64,000 nucleotides of DNA from Deltaproteobacteria bacterium HGW-Deltaproteobacteria-8 (lineage in GTDB: Bacteria; Desulfobacterota; Desulfovibrionia; Desulfovibrionales; Desulfovibrionaceae): the NCBI GenBank assembly GCA_002840405.1, contig PHAR01000006.1:1-64000 (forward strand). The letters run 5' to 3'. A program made the translations under genes and the position numbers. The first letter of the stretch is position 1. The number at the start of each line of letters is the position of its first letter. Positions 34,277-43,180 of this stretch are shown here, in pieces. The notes under the pieces are model-generated. The model made no database searches, was not told the origin of the DNA, and saw nothing but the letters and a program-made list of their open reading frames with translations.

Positions 34277-35059
34277 TTAGATCTCCAGATGAGGTGACAG
34301 GGGCGTTGGCTGTGGCTGGCAAAGCGGGTCGGCCTGCACGCGCAGGCCGGTGCGGGCGTCGGCGCGCAGGCACAGCCCGGCTGCGGCGAACAGGGTGGCT
34401 GCGTCGCGGCCAAGGAAAAAGTCGTGGTACTCCGGCCCGATGTCCGCGCGCTCGGCCAGGCCCGTGCGGAAGGCGCGGTCCGTGAGGGCCATGCGCATCA
34501 GCTCGTCCTGGGCGTCCAGGGCCTCCTGGCCGCCTGCGTGCAGGGCCTGGGCCAGGGGCGCGATGCGCGCGGGCGGCACCAGGGCGTCGTGCTCGGCCAT
34601 GACCGCGAGCAGGCCGTGCCCGGCGGGCAGGAGGTCTGCGCGGGTCAGGCGCGCGACCTCGTACATGGCCGTAAGGCCGGTGGTGTCCCGGCAGGACAGG
34701 ACCCGGCACTCGGCAGGGCGGCGCTCGTAGAGCGCACAGGCGTTGTCGGGCTGCACAAGCATGGGGCAGGCCCAGCCGCTGCCGCCGTTTATCCGGTCGC
34801 TGTTGGCGGCGTCGGCCCGGCCGCGCAGCTTGAGCACCTCGGCCGTGAGCGGCAGCAGGCGGCTCTTTGGCTGGTCAAGCGCCAGCTCGCCCGTGCGCAG
34901 GGTCACCACCAGGGACAGGTCCAGGGCGTCGGGGCCGCGAAACAGGTGCCGGTCTGGGACGTGCAGGGCCGGACCGCCCTTGCGGCAGCAGGTGCCGCAG
35001 CGGCGGCAGGCGTCGTTGGCGGTATCAACGGTGGGGGTGGCGGCGGCTGTGTTTTTCAA
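34277..35059 (-). CDS. YkgJ-family cysteine-cluster protein
   Basis: A 260-residue protein with the CxxCxxCC cluster in ACRRCGTCCRKGG near residues 18-25 and more cysteines downstream (WACPMLVQ, NACALYERRPAECRVLSC). YkgJ-type proteins are predicted to bind zinc or iron-sulfur clusters. It is the first gene of a three-gene minus-strand run leading to the exchanger. The N-terminus before the cluster has no ATG; TTG at 35059 is the only start that keeps the cluster, so initiation is unusual. Confidence 0.8.
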   Translation of the reverse strand: MKNTAAATPTVDTANDACRRCGTCCRKGGPALHVPDRHLFRGPDALDLSLVVTLRTGELALDQPKSRLLPLTAEVLKLRGRADAANSDRINGGSGWACPMLVQPDNACALYERRPAECRVLSCRDTTGLTAMYEVARLTRADLLPAGHGLLAVMAEHDALVPPARIAPLAQALHAGGQEALDAQDELMRMALTDRAFRTGLAERADIGPEYHDFFLGRDAATLFAAAGLCLRADARTGLRVQADPLCQPQPTPLSPHLEI

Positions 35060-35429
35060 GATTTTGGTTGCCTGTGACGAAGGTTTTGGGCTATGAAATT
35101 CGTAGTCATCGGGAACAGCTGCTTACCCTGGCACGGGCCGGAAAGCAACCCGCCGAGGCCCTTGGAGAAGGTCCCCCTGGCGGGTGTATAATGTGTTGGA
35201 GGACCGTGTTTTCCCGGATTTATGTTGACAAAGACTGTGGATTTTCCGTAACAGAACAGTAATCATGCGCTGGACTTGGACGGGGCGGGGTTCATCCCGC
35301 CAATTCGTTCTCTAGGCGTCTCGCACGATGGAGGAAAGGCCTCCGGCAGAGTCCGCGCGCCAGCGGGCAGTGGCCGGATGGTTTTTGGAGTGTGGCAACA
35401 TCTTAAATCAAACAACGGAGGTTAAGGGA
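35060..35429 (+). promoter_or_regulatory. Control region and long leader of the dsr operon
   Basis: Two candidate promoters read toward dsrA: TATAAT at 35187-35192 with TTGGAG at 35162-35167 (19-base spacer), and TTGACA at 35225-35230 with a weak -10 at 35248-35253. Either gives a leader of about 170-235 bases. Several short open frames exist here, none convincing. The dsrA ribosome-binding site CGGAGG lies at 35416-35421. Confidence 0.5.
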
Positions 35430-36743
35430 ATGGCGAAACACAAAACCCCCTTGTTGGACCAGCTGGAAAGCGGCCCGTGGCCCAGCTTTGTGTCCGACAT
35501 CAAGCAGGAAGTAGCACATAGATACGCGAACCCGAAGGGCGTCGACTTCCAGATCCCTGCGGAGTGCCCGGACGACCTGCTGGGAGTCCTGGAGCTGTCC
35601 TATGTCGAAGGTGAGACCCACTGGAAGCATGGCGGCATCGTGGGCGTGTTCGGCTACGGCGGCGGCGTCATCGGTCGCTACTGCGACCAGCCCGAGAAGT
35701 TCCCCGGCGTGGCCCATTTCCACACCGTGCGTCTGAACCAGCCCTCCGGCATGTACTACAAGACCGACTTCCTGCGTCAGCTCTGCGACCTGTGGGAACT
35801 GCGCGGCTCCGGCCTGACCAACATGCACGGCGCCACCGGCGACATCGTGCTGCTGGGCACCAGCACTCCCCAGCTGGAAGAGATCTTCTGGGAAGTGACC
35901 CACAACATGAACAACGACCTGGGCGGCTCGGGCTCCAACCTGCGCACCCCGGCCTGCTGCCTCGGCGAGAGCCGCTGCGAGTACGCCTGCTACGATTCGC
36001 AGGAGATGTGCTTCAACCTGACCAACGAGTACCAGGACGAGCTGCACCGCCCGGCCTTCCCCTACAAGTTCAAGTTCAAGTTCGACGGCTGCTCGCTCGG
36101 CTGCGTGGCCGCCATCGCCCGCTCCGACATGAGCTTCATCGGCACCTGGCGCGACGAGATCCGCGTTGACCAGAAGACCGTTGCTGCTTACGTTGGCGGC
36201 GAAATCGCCCCCAACGCCGGCGCCTACGCTGGTCGCGACTGGGGCAAGTTCGACATCCAGAAGGAAGTCGTTGAGCGCTGCCCCAGCCAGTGCATCCGCT
36301 ACGAAGGCGGCAAGCTGGAGATCAACAACAAAGAGTGCGTGCGCTGCATGCACTGCATCTGCGTCATGCCCCGCGCACTGAAGATCGGCAACGATCGCGG
36401 CTGCTCCATCCTGGTCGGCGCCAAGGCCCCGATCCTCGACGGTCCGCAGATGGGTTCGCTCGCCATCCCCTTCATCAAGGTCGACGACGACTACGCTGGC
36501 GTCAAGGAATTCATCGAAGCCACCTGGGACTGGTGGATGGAAGAAGGCAAGAACCGCGAGCGCATCGGTGAGACCCTGAAGCGCCTCGGCTTCGCCAAGC
36601 TCCTCGAAGTGACCGGCACCAAGGCTGATCCGCGCCACGTGAAAGAACCCCGCCACAACCCCTACATCTTCTGGAAGGAAGAGGAAGTGGAAGGCGGCTG
36701 GCAGCGTGAGATCTCCGATTACCGCTCCAGACACCAGAAATAA
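35430..36743 (+). CDS. dsrA: Dissimilatory sulfite reductase subunit alpha
   Basis: A 437-residue subunit that, with DsrB, reduces sulfite in the cytoplasm as the terminal step of sulfate respiration. The siroheme-linked 4Fe-4S cysteines are seen in [13 protein letters not shown] (Cys177, Cys183) and DGCSLGC (Cys221, Cys225). The ferredoxin insert is CPSQC (284, 288) and CVRCMHCIC (303-311). Length equals that of the well-studied Desulfovibrio DsrA. It begins with ATG at 35430 after CGGAGGTTAAGGG and precedes dsrB by 20 bases. Confidence 0.98.
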   Translation: MAKHKTPLLDQLESGPWPSFVSDIKQEVAHRYANPKGVDFQIPAECPDDLLGVLELSYVEGETHWKHGGIVGVFGYGGGVIGRYCDQPEKFPGVAHFHTVRLNQPSGMYYKTDFLRQLCDLWELRGSGLTNMHGATGDIVLLGTSTPQLEEIFWEVTHNMNNDLGGSGSNLRTPACCLGESRCEYACYDSQEMCFNLTNEYQDELHRPAFPYKFKFKFDGCSLGCVAAIARSDMSFIGTWRDEIRVDQKTVAAYVGGEIAPNAGAYAGRDWGKFDIQKEVVERCPSQCIRYEGGKLEINNKECVRCMHCICVMPRALKIGNDRGCSILVGAKAPILDGPQMGSLAIPFIKVDDDYAGVKEFIEATWDWWMEEGKNRERIGETLKRLGFAKLLEVTGTKADPRHVKEPRHNPYIFWKEEEVEGGWQREISDYRSRHQK

Positions 36744-36763
36744 GTAGGACAGGAGGAAACATC

Positions 36764-37909
36764 ATGGCTTTCATTTCTTCCGGATACAATCCCGCGAAAC
36801 CGATGGAGGGACGCATCACCGATATCGGTCCGCGTCACTTCACCGACTTCCTGCCCCCGGTCCTGGCCAAGAACAAAGGCGCCTGGGACTACCACGAGAT
36901 CATTGAGCCCGGCATGCTGCTGCACGTCGGCCTCTCCGGCGACAAGGTCTACACCGTCCGTTGCGGCGGCGCACGCCTCATGTCCGTCACGCACATCCGC
37001 GAGATCTGCGACATCGCCGACAAGTACTGCGGCGGTCACCTGCGCTTCACCACCCGCAACAACATCGAGTTCATGGTCCCCACCCTTGAAGAGGCCAAGG
37101 CCCTCAAGGCTGACCTGAACGGCCGCAAGTTCGCTGGTGGCTCCAACAAGTTCCCTGTTGGCGGCACCGGCGCCGGCGTCACCAACATCGTGCACACCCA
37201 GGGCTGGATCCACTGCCACACGCCCGCCACGGACGCCTCCGGCACCGTGAAGGCGACCATGGACGTGGTGTTCGAAGAGTTCCAGAACATGCGTCTGCCC
37301 GCGCCCGTGCGCATCTCCATGGCTTGCTGCCTGAACATGTGTGGCGCGGTGCACTGCTCCGACATCGCCATCCTGGGCATCCACCGCAAGCCTCCGATCA
37401 TCGACCACGAGAGCGTGGACAACATCTGCGAAGTGCCCCTGGCCGTCGCAGCCTGTCCCACCGGCGCCATCCGCCCGACCAAGATCGAGTTCCAGGGCAA
37501 GCAGGTCAACACCGTTGCCGTGAAAAACGAGCGCTGCATGTTCTGCGGCAACTGCTACACCATGTGCCCGGCCATGCCCCTTGCCGACAAGACCGGTGAC
37601 GGCGTCGCCATCATGGTCGGCGGCAAGATCAGCAACCGCATGACCACGCCCAAGTTCTCCAAGGTCGTGGTTCCCTTCATCCCCAACGAGCCCCCGCGTT
37701 GGCCGAAAATGACCAAGGTCATCAAGAAGATCCTGGACACCTACGCCGCCGATGCCCGCAAGTACGAGCGTCTGGGCGACTGGGCCAACCGCATCGGTTG
37801 GGAGCGCTTCTTCGAGAAGTGTGATCTGGAGTTCTCGGCTCACCTGATCGACGACTTCCGTGATCCGGCGTACTACACCTGGCGCCAGACCACGCAGTTC
37901 AAGTTCTAG
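36764..37909 (+). CDS. dsrB: Dissimilatory sulfite reductase subunit beta
   Basis: A 381-residue partner of DsrA. Catalytic siroheme and cluster-binding cysteines lie in WIHCH (Cys151) and MACCLNMCG (188, 189, 193). The ferredoxin cluster is CPTGA (231) with [11 protein letters not shown] (258-268). These positions match the Desulfovibrio enzyme. The intact catalytic motif set indicates an active reductive-type Dsr rather than the reverse type. Followed by dsrD after 65 bases. Confidence 0.98.
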   Translation: MAFISSGYNPAKPMEGRITDIGPRHFTDFLPPVLAKNKGAWDYHEIIEPGMLLHVGLSGDKVYTVRCGGARLMSVTHIREICDIADKYCGGHLRFTTRNNIEFMVPTLEEAKALKADLNGRKFAGGSNKFPVGGTGAGVTNIVHTQGWIHCHTPATDASGTVKATMDVVFEEFQNMRLPAPVRISMACCLNMCGAVHCSDIAILGIHRKPPIIDHESVDNICEVPLAVAACPTGAIRPTKIEFQGKQVNTVAVKNERCMFCGNCYTMCPAMPLADKTGDGVAIMVGGKISNRMTTPKFSKVVVPFIPNEPPRWPKMTKVIKKILDTYAADARKYERLGDWANRIGWERFFEKCDLEFSAHLIDDFRDPAYYTWRQTTQFKF

Positions 37910-37974
37910 CCGACGACTGAAAACGGGGCGCGGAGGGCAACCTTCGCGCCCCTCACAACAAAAGGGGCAACACC

Positions 37975-38217
37975 ATGGCGCTCGTTTTCGAAGAAGCCAA
38001 GGCCAAGATTATCGAGTTCATCACGTCCAAGGCCAAAATGAAGAGCAAGTTCTACTTCAACGACTTCACCGCCCTTTTCCCCGACGAGAAAGGCCGTGAC
38101 GTCAAGAAGATCCTGACCCAGATGATCAACGAGGAAACCCTCGTGTTCTGGTCCAGCGGCAGCACGTCCATGTACGGCCTTTCCGGCGCGGGCAAGCACG
38201 CCGACGGCGAGGACTAA
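37975..38217 (+). CDS. dsrD: Winged-helix sulfite-reduction protein DsrD
   Basis: An 80-residue winged-helix protein with a basic start (EAKAKIIEFITSKAKMKSKFYFNDF) and a conserved end SGSTSMYGL. DsrD is confined to reductive sulfate/sulfite reducers and activates DsrAB turnover. It shares the dsrAB operon and precedes a strong terminator. Its presence supports a true sulfate-reducing metabolism. Confidence 0.95.
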   Translation: MALVFEEAKAKIIEFITSKAKMKSKFYFNDFTALFPDEKGRDVKKILTQMINEETLVFWSSGSTSMYGLSGAGKHADGED

Positions 38218-38248
38218 CCTCCTCCTGACTTTACGCTTTGTTCGAGGG

Positions 38249-38278
38249 GCCTTGCCCAGTTGCTGGGCAAGGCTTTTC
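38249..38278 (+). terminator. Terminator after dsrD
   Basis: GCCTTGCCCAG-TTG-CTGGGCAAGGC followed by TTTTCTCGTTTT. It separates dsrABD from the dsrN-like gene, so the latter is either transcribed by read-through or by a promoter in the 40 bases that remain. Confidence 0.9.
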
Positions 38279-38320
38279 TCGTTTTCTGCCACAGCCCCGG
38301 ACCGTCCAGGCGTAAGCGAC

Positions 38321-39730
38321 ATGAAAGCCTTCCCCCGCATCATCCTGGCCGGACTCTCCGGCGGCTCGGGCAAGACCTTTGTCTCAGCCGGGCTGGCCCG
38401 CGCCTTCACCCGCCGTGGCCTCGTTGTCATGCCCTTCAAAAAAGGGCCAGACTACATCGACGCCTCCTGGCTCGCCCTTGCGGCCCGGGCCACGGCCTGC
38501 AACCTCGACCCCTTCCTGCTCACCCAAAGCGTCATCGCCGCCCTGTTCCAGGAAAAGGCCGCGCGCGCAGGCATTTCCATCATCGAAGGCAACCGCGGCC
38601 TGTTCGACGGCAAGGACTTCGAGGGCACCTGCTCCACGGCCGAGCTGGCCCGCCAGCTTTCCGCCCCGGTCATCCTCGTGCTCGACGCCACCAAGATGAC
38701 CCGCACCGCCGCCGCCATCGTGGCCGGGTGCAAGGCCTTTGAGCCTGGCCTCAACCTCGCCGGGGTCATCCTGAACCGCACTGCGGGCGAGCGCCACCGC
38801 AACATCCTCAAGGAATGCATCGAAGGCCTGGCCGGGGTGCCGGTGCTCGGCGCGCTGCCCAAGTCCGTCCACAACCCCATCCCCGAACGGCACATGGGCC
38901 TCGTGTCCGACCAGGAGCACTCGGGCCGTGAACAGGCGCTCGACTCCATCGCCGACACCATCGAGGCCTGCGTGGACGTGGAGCGCGTCCTCGACATCGC
39001 CAAGAGCGCGCCAGCGCCAGCCGCAGCCCCGCCCGTGCCCTGGCCGGCCTCTGTCGTGAACGGACAGGCCCCGGTCATCGGCTACGTGTTCGACGCGGCC
39101 CTGTGGTTCTACTACCCTGAAAATCTCGAAGCCCTGGAACGCGCCGGGGCGAAACTTGTGCCCCTGAGCCTGCTCGCAAGCGACCCCTGGCCGGAAATCC
39201 ACGGCCTGTACCTCGGCGGCGGCTTCCCCGAAACCAACGCCGAGGCGCTCTCGGCCAACATAGGCGTGCGCAACCACGTGCGCACCCTGGCCCAGGCCGG
39301 GCTGCCCATCTACGCCGAATGCGGCGGCTTCATGTACCTCTGCGCCAGCCTGACCATTGAGCAAAACGGCGACCACTGCGAGCACCCCCTGGCCGGGGTC
39401 TTCCCCCTGGCCACGCGCCTGTGCCCCCGGCCCCAGGGCCTGGGCTACGTCGAGGCCCTCGTGGAAGTCGAAAATCCCTTCCACCCGCTCGGCGCACACA
39501 TCACCGGACACGAGTTCCACTACTCCGCCTGCATGGACCCCGCGCTGCCAACCCTCGCGCCTCCCACCGCCTTCAAAATGCTGCGCGGACAAGGCATGAT
39601 CGGCAAACGCGACGGCCTCGTCACCAGCAACACCTTCGCCGCGTACACCCACATCCACGCCCTCGGCACACCCCACTGGGCGCCCAACTTCGTCCGCGCC
39701 GCCCTGGAATACAGGCAGAAAGGCGAATAG
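38321..39730 (+). CDS. dsrN: DsrN, siroheme amidase (CbiA/CobB family)
   Basis: A 469-residue glutamine- and ATP-dependent amidase. P-loop LAGLSGGSGKTFVSAGLARAF, PFKKGPDYIDASWL and the amidotransferase cysteine in YAECGGFMYLC are clear. It sits directly after dsrABD, the conserved location of DsrN in sulfate reducers; DsrN amidates the siroheme prosthetic group of Dsr. The ATG at 38321 is preferred because an upstream in-frame start lies inside the terminator hairpin. A second family member at 11165 is probably the cobalamin enzyme. Confidence 0.92.
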   Translation: MKAFPRIILAGLSGGSGKTFVSAGLARAFTRRGLVVMPFKKGPDYIDASWLALAARATACNLDPFLLTQSVIAALFQEKAARAGISIIEGNRGLFDGKDFEGTCSTAELARQLSAPVILVLDATKMTRTAAAIVAGCKAFEPGLNLAGVILNRTAGERHRNILKECIEGLAGVPVLGALPKSVHNPIPERHMGLVSDQEHSGREQALDSIADTIEACVDVERVLDIAKSAPAPAAAPPVPWPASVVNGQAPVIGYVFDAALWFYYPENLEALERAGAKLVPLSLLASDPWPEIHGLYLGGGFPETNAEALSANIGVRNHVRTLAQAGLPIYAECGGFMYLCASLTIEQNGDHCEHPLAGVFPLATRLCPRPQGLGYVEALVEVENPFHPLGAHITGHEFHYSACMDPALPTLAPPTAFKMLRGQGMIGKRDGLVTSNTFAAYTHIHALGTPHWAPNFVRAALEYRQKGE

Positions 39731-39800
39731 CCTCCGGCGGCCAAGGGGGCTGGAGATGCCTCCGGCGGCCGTGGGCCTGAGGCCCCCGGACCCCCCATAT
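39731..39800 (+). repeat. Stop-codon-abutting repeat, copy B (no palindrome)
   Basis: Starts directly after the TAG of dsrN with CCTCCGGCGGCC, repeats GCCTCCGGCGGCC after about 28 bases, then shows GGGCCTGAGGCCCC and a C run ending near CCCCCCATATGGCGC. Modules and order match copies A and C, but the terminal palindrome is missing. Confidence 0.75.
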
Positions 39801-39856
39801 GGCGCGGGCCTGCGCACCCACGTTCTATAGCCCGGCTTGGCCTGGCCCCAAGCAAT

Positions 39857-39899
39857 GTGCGCGGGTTTTCCGCCGAAGACGGCGAAAAGCCCCGCGCAC
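39857..39899. repeat. Long nested inverted repeat downstream of dsrN
   Basis: GTGCGCGGG and CCCGCGCAC arms enclose TTTTCCGCC and GGCGAAAA, giving an extended hairpin. It lies 130 bases beyond dsrN, between repeat copies B and C, and could act as a terminator or mRNA-stabilising element. Confidence 0.65.
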
Positions 39900-39977
39900 G
39901 GTTGGCCGTTTTTAAGAAGGTTTGGTGAAAGAGGCGAAGAGAATAGACCTCTCCCTTGACTTTCCTCGCCCGCACAA

Positions 39978-40068
39978 GCCGAAAGGGCTGTTTCAGGTTC
40001 TTCCTGAAACAGCCCTTTCGGCGCAATGGGGGGGGCTGGGGGGCCTCAGGCCCCACAGCCGCCGGAGG
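39978..40068 (-). repeat. Stop-codon-abutting repeat, copy C, with the same 20 bp palindrome
   Basis: On the minus strand it starts right after the TAG of the CHASE2-cyclase gene with CCTCCGGCGGC, continues through GGCCTGAGGCCCC and a C run, and ends in the same palindrome (arms 39978-39997 and 40003-40022, loop TTCTT/AAGAA). The 20-base arm is identical to that of copy A at 12670. Confidence 0.85.
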
Positions 40069-42036
40069 CTATTTCTCGGTCTCATCCTCGGGCAGGTGCA
40101 CGGAGCAGACCTCGACCTCCTGGTCAAAGCCTTTGACCTTGATCTGGGCGGGCTGGTTCAGGGTGCAGTGGTCGCGCACCAGGGCCGCGGTGCGGGCGGA
40201 GAGCAGCACGCCGCCTTTGGGCGCGTTGGATTCCAGGCGCTGGGCGAGGTTGACGTTGCGGCCGAGCAGGGTGAACTCGCGCCGGGTCTTGGAGCCCATG
40301 TCGCCGACGATGCAGTGGCCGGTGTTCACGCCGATGCGGATCTGGATCTCGTGGCGGCCCTGGGCGCGCCAGCGGGCGTTCAGGCGCTTCAGCGCGGCCT
40401 GCATGTCCACGGCGGCGGAGACTGCGGCCACGGCCGAGCGCCGCGCGTTCTCCACGGAGTCCACGCCCGGGGCCTCGGGGTAGCCGAAGAAGGCCATGAT
40501 GCCGTCGCCCATGAACTTGTCCACGGCCCCGCCGTGCCGGAAGACGCAGGCGGTCATCTCCTCCAGGTATTCGCCCAGGAAGCGCTGCACCTCGGCGGGC
40601 TCCATGTGGTCGCTAAGGGACGTGAACCCGGCGATGTCCGAGAACAGGACGGACAGGTCCACGCTGCGCCCCTCCATGATGTCCGTGCCGGACTCCAGGA
40701 TCTGCCGGGCGATGGCCGGGCAGAAGTAGACCTCGAGCATGCGCTTCTGGCGGGCGCTTTCCTCGGCTGTGCGGGCCAGGCCCTCGGCCAGCAGGCCAAG
40801 GACGAAAAGGAAGCAGCAGAGGGTGCTGGCTGTCAGGTTGAGCGCCAGGCCAGAGGCCAGGTAGACGCCGAGGACGGTTGCCGGGCACAGGGCGGCGAGG
40901 CCAAGGCCCACGGGCAGGAACGCGCGGATGGGCAGGCGCAGGAAGAGCAGGGTGATGCACGCCAGGAAGCAGGCGGTGAGCAGGGCGGACTGCCAGGCCG
41001 GGGCCTGGCGCAGGAAGGAGCCCCTCAGCAGCATGTTCATGAGGTTCGCGTGCAGGGTGGCCAGGGGCTCGGCCGAGGACAGCGGGGTGGCCTTGATGTC
41101 CGTGGTGCCGGAGGCGGCGAGGTCCACCAGCACGAGTTTGCCCTTCAAACCTTGCCGCAGGAAGGCCAGGCGCGCCGGGTCATTGGCGGCAGCGAGCACC
41201 TCGGCGTAGGACAGGTGCCAGAACCCCTTGCCCCAGGGCGCGGCCAGGTTCACGGGCAGCAGGCCCTCCTTGTCCGTGGGCACGCTGATGCTGTGCCCCG
41301 GCCAGGAGATGTCGAGCCGGCCGGGGCGCGCCGCGGCCGTGGCGCCCAGATGCCGCAGCACCGAGGTCAGGGCCAGGGAGGGCAAAAGCTGGCCGTGGTA
41401 GCCGACGCAGAGCGGCATGCGCCGGAACACGCCGTCAGCGTCCGGGGTGGCGGCCACGTGGCCCAGGCCAACGGCGTGGCGCGAAAACCGGGCCAGGGGC
41501 AGGAAGGTTGTTTCGGCCTGCAGCAGGTTCGGGACCTGCACCTGCCCTGGCGGCAAAATCGAGGGCAAAAGCGGCAGGTCGTCGGCCTCCGGGCTCAGGC
41601 GCACCACCTCGCCTTCCTTGACCAGCCCAACGCCAACGGGGAACACCACCCGGCCGTTTTTGGCGATGGCCGCTTCCAGGGCGGCGTCCTCACGCTCTCC
41701 ATTGTCTCCGGAGGACGGGCCGTGGAACACGACATCAAAGGCCACCAGGTCCACGCCGCAGTCCGTGAGAATGTTGAGCACCTTGGCGTGGGCCGAGCGC
41801 GGCAGCGGCCACTTGCCGAGCAGGCGCACCGACTCGTCGTCGATGTCCAGGAACACGATGTCCGGGTGGGCCGGGGGGCGTGCGGCCATGCGGAAGCGCA
41901 GGTCGGACAGGGACAGCTCCAGCCGCTCGAAGGCGGCGGGGAAGCCCCAAAGCAGGGCGCAGAAGAGCGCCAGCACGGCGCAGCCCACGGCCAGGCCGCG
42001 CCTTTTCCTGGGCCAAGTGCTAGCGGGACCGGGCAT
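40069..42036 (-). CDS. CHASE2-domain adenylate/guanylate cyclase (class III)
   Basis: A 655-residue protein. An N-terminal helix is followed by an extracytoplasmic CHASE2 sensor (~30-330; PDIVFLDIDDESVRLLGKWPLPRS), three membrane helices (~345-415) and a class III cyclase domain from ~465: VLFSDIAGFTSLSDHMEP with the metal-binding Asp, and KFMGDGIMAFFGYPE. C-terminal VEVCSVHLPEDETEK closes the domain. It makes cAMP or cGMP in response to an external signal. The secreted protein gene 12 bases upstream is co-transcribed. Confidence 0.93.
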   Translation of the reverse strand: MPGPASTWPRKRRGLAVGCAVLALFCALLWGFPAAFERLELSLSDLRFRMAARPPAHPDIVFLDIDDESVRLLGKWPLPRSAHAKVLNILTDCGVDLVAFDVVFHGPSSGDNGEREDAALEAAIAKNGRVVFPVGVGLVKEGEVVRLSPEADDLPLLPSILPPGQVQVPNLLQAETTFLPLARFSRHAVGLGHVAATPDADGVFRRMPLCVGYHGQLLPSLALTSVLRHLGATAAARPGRLDISWPGHSISVPTDKEGLLPVNLAAPWGKGFWHLSYAEVLAAANDPARLAFLRQGLKGKLVLVDLAASGTTDIKATPLSSAEPLATLHANLMNMLLRGSFLRQAPAWQSALLTACFLACITLLFLRLPIRAFLPVGLGLAALCPATVLGVYLASGLALNLTASTLCCFLFVLGLLAEGLARTAEESARQKRMLEVYFCPAIARQILESGTDIMEGRSVDLSVLFSDIAGFTSLSDHMEPAEVQRFLGEYLEEMTACVFRHGGAVDKFMGDGIMAFFGYPEAPGVDSVENARRSAVAAVSAAVDMQAALKRLNARWRAQGRHEIQIRIGVNTGHCIVGDMGSKTRREFTLLGRNVNLAQRLESNAPKGGVLLSARTAALVRDHCTLNQPAQIKVKGFDQEVEVCSVHLPEDETEK

Positions 42037-42048
42037 GGCCTGGGCCGC

Positions 42049-42975
42049 CTAGGGCAGGTCTCTGTTCGGGGTGTTGGGCACGGGCAGCCCGGCCTCGCGC
42101 CCGGCCGCGCCGGTCATGTTCACCGGCGTCTGCGTGCCCTTCTGGCGCATGGAGCGCTTGAGCAGGGAAGGCTGGCCGGGCAGGGCCGCCTTGATCTCCA
42201 CGCATTCCGAGACCACGCCCTGCAGGGTGCCGAGTCGGGGCTTGCCTGCGCGGGCCTTGGCAAAGGCCTCGTCCAGGGTGGGGGCCACGGCCGGTGCGGC
42301 GAGCCCGCCGGTGCAGGCCAGCACGCGCAAGTGGGCGGGGCCGGTGGTTTTGGGCAGCTCTTGCAGCATGGGCTTGCCTGGGGCCAGGCGGTAGGCCGCG
42401 CCGCCGCCGCCGGGCAGGATCGCGTCCTCGGCGGCAAGGTCCGCGTCCACGGCCACCATGACCTCGCAGGGGCGGTTGGCCTCGACCGTGACCTGGGAGG
42501 CGTTGTCCACGCTGACGCGCAGCACGGGCAGGGCCAGGGCAACAGGCGGAGGCTCGGGCAGGCCGCGCAGGCGCAGCTCCACCAAGGCCACGGCGCGCAC
42601 CGTGGACAGGCCAATGGGCGGGGTGCTGTGGGTGGCGACGATGCGCATGCCTTGGGGCGAGAGGTCCAGGGCATTGGCGCCGCCCAGGGCGGCGTAGTGT
42701 TTGGCGGCGATGAGACGGGCGTTGCGCAGGGCGTCCTGTTCGGCCTCGGCCTGGCCCACACCCTGGCCCATGGCCTTGACGAGGACATGGCGCGCGGGCC
42801 CCGGGGCCAGGCCCCGGTCGTCGTCGTCGGTGGTAGCGGCGGCCAGGCCAGAAGTTGTCGAAAGCAGCAGCGCCGCCAGCGCCAGAAAGGCAAGGATGGC
42901 GGGCCGGATGGCCGGATGGCGTGGGCGTTTCCGGGTGTACGGCGTGCAGAGGGTGGCGCAGGGGCGAGAGTTCAT
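42049..42975 (-). CDS. Secreted protein with LPP20-like repeat region
   Basis: A 308-residue protein with a signal peptide (AILAFLALAALLLSTTSGLAAA). Residues ~60-100 hold VLVKAMGQGVGQAEAEQDALRNARLIAAKHYAALGG, which resembles the LPP20/FlgT N-terminal helix-strand unit; the remainder resembles DUF4384-type beta domains with a polar C-terminus. It is transcribed just ahead of the CHASE2 cyclase and may present an envelope signal to it. Function unknown; the assignment to LPP20-like is moderate. Confidence 0.68.
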   Translation of the reverse strand: MNSRPCATLCTPYTRKRPRHPAIRPAILAFLALAALLLSTTSGLAAATTDDDDRGLAPGPARHVLVKAMGQGVGQAEAEQDALRNARLIAAKHYAALGGANALDLSPQGMRIVATHSTPPIGLSTVRAVALVELRLRGLPEPPPVALALPVLRVSVDNASQVTVEANRPCEVMVAVDADLAAEDAILPGGGGAAYRLAPGKPMLQELPKTTGPAHLRVLACTGGLAAPAVAPTLDEAFAKARAGKPRLGTLQGVVSECVEIKAALPGQPSLLKRSMRQKGTQTPVNMTGAAGREAGLPVPNTPNRDLP

Positions 42976-43180
42976 GGCGGCCTCCTGGGGTCAATGCTGG
43001 CACTTAGTTACCGCATCTCAGGCAGCAAGACAATGTGTCGCGTTGCGGATCCAGTCCAGGCCAGGCCGCGTCGTGCCGCGCTGGTCCGGAGACAGCCCGT
43101 TGCCCTGGCCGCGCAGGTCTGGTAGAAATCCTCGGCAGCGGGAACGCCCGCCTGAACCATCCACCGAAGGAGTTTTCGAG

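Noticed and set aside
34017-34709. Single long minus-strand protein spanning the small gene and the Cys-cluster gene
   Set aside because: The frame reads through out of phase with the recognisable Cys-cluster protein; two separate genes with individual stops explain it better.
39922-43125. Very long open frame (over 1000 codons) on the plus strand
   Set aside because: It is the antisense of the CHASE2 cyclase and secreted-protein genes; GC-rich codon bias keeps the opposite frame open.
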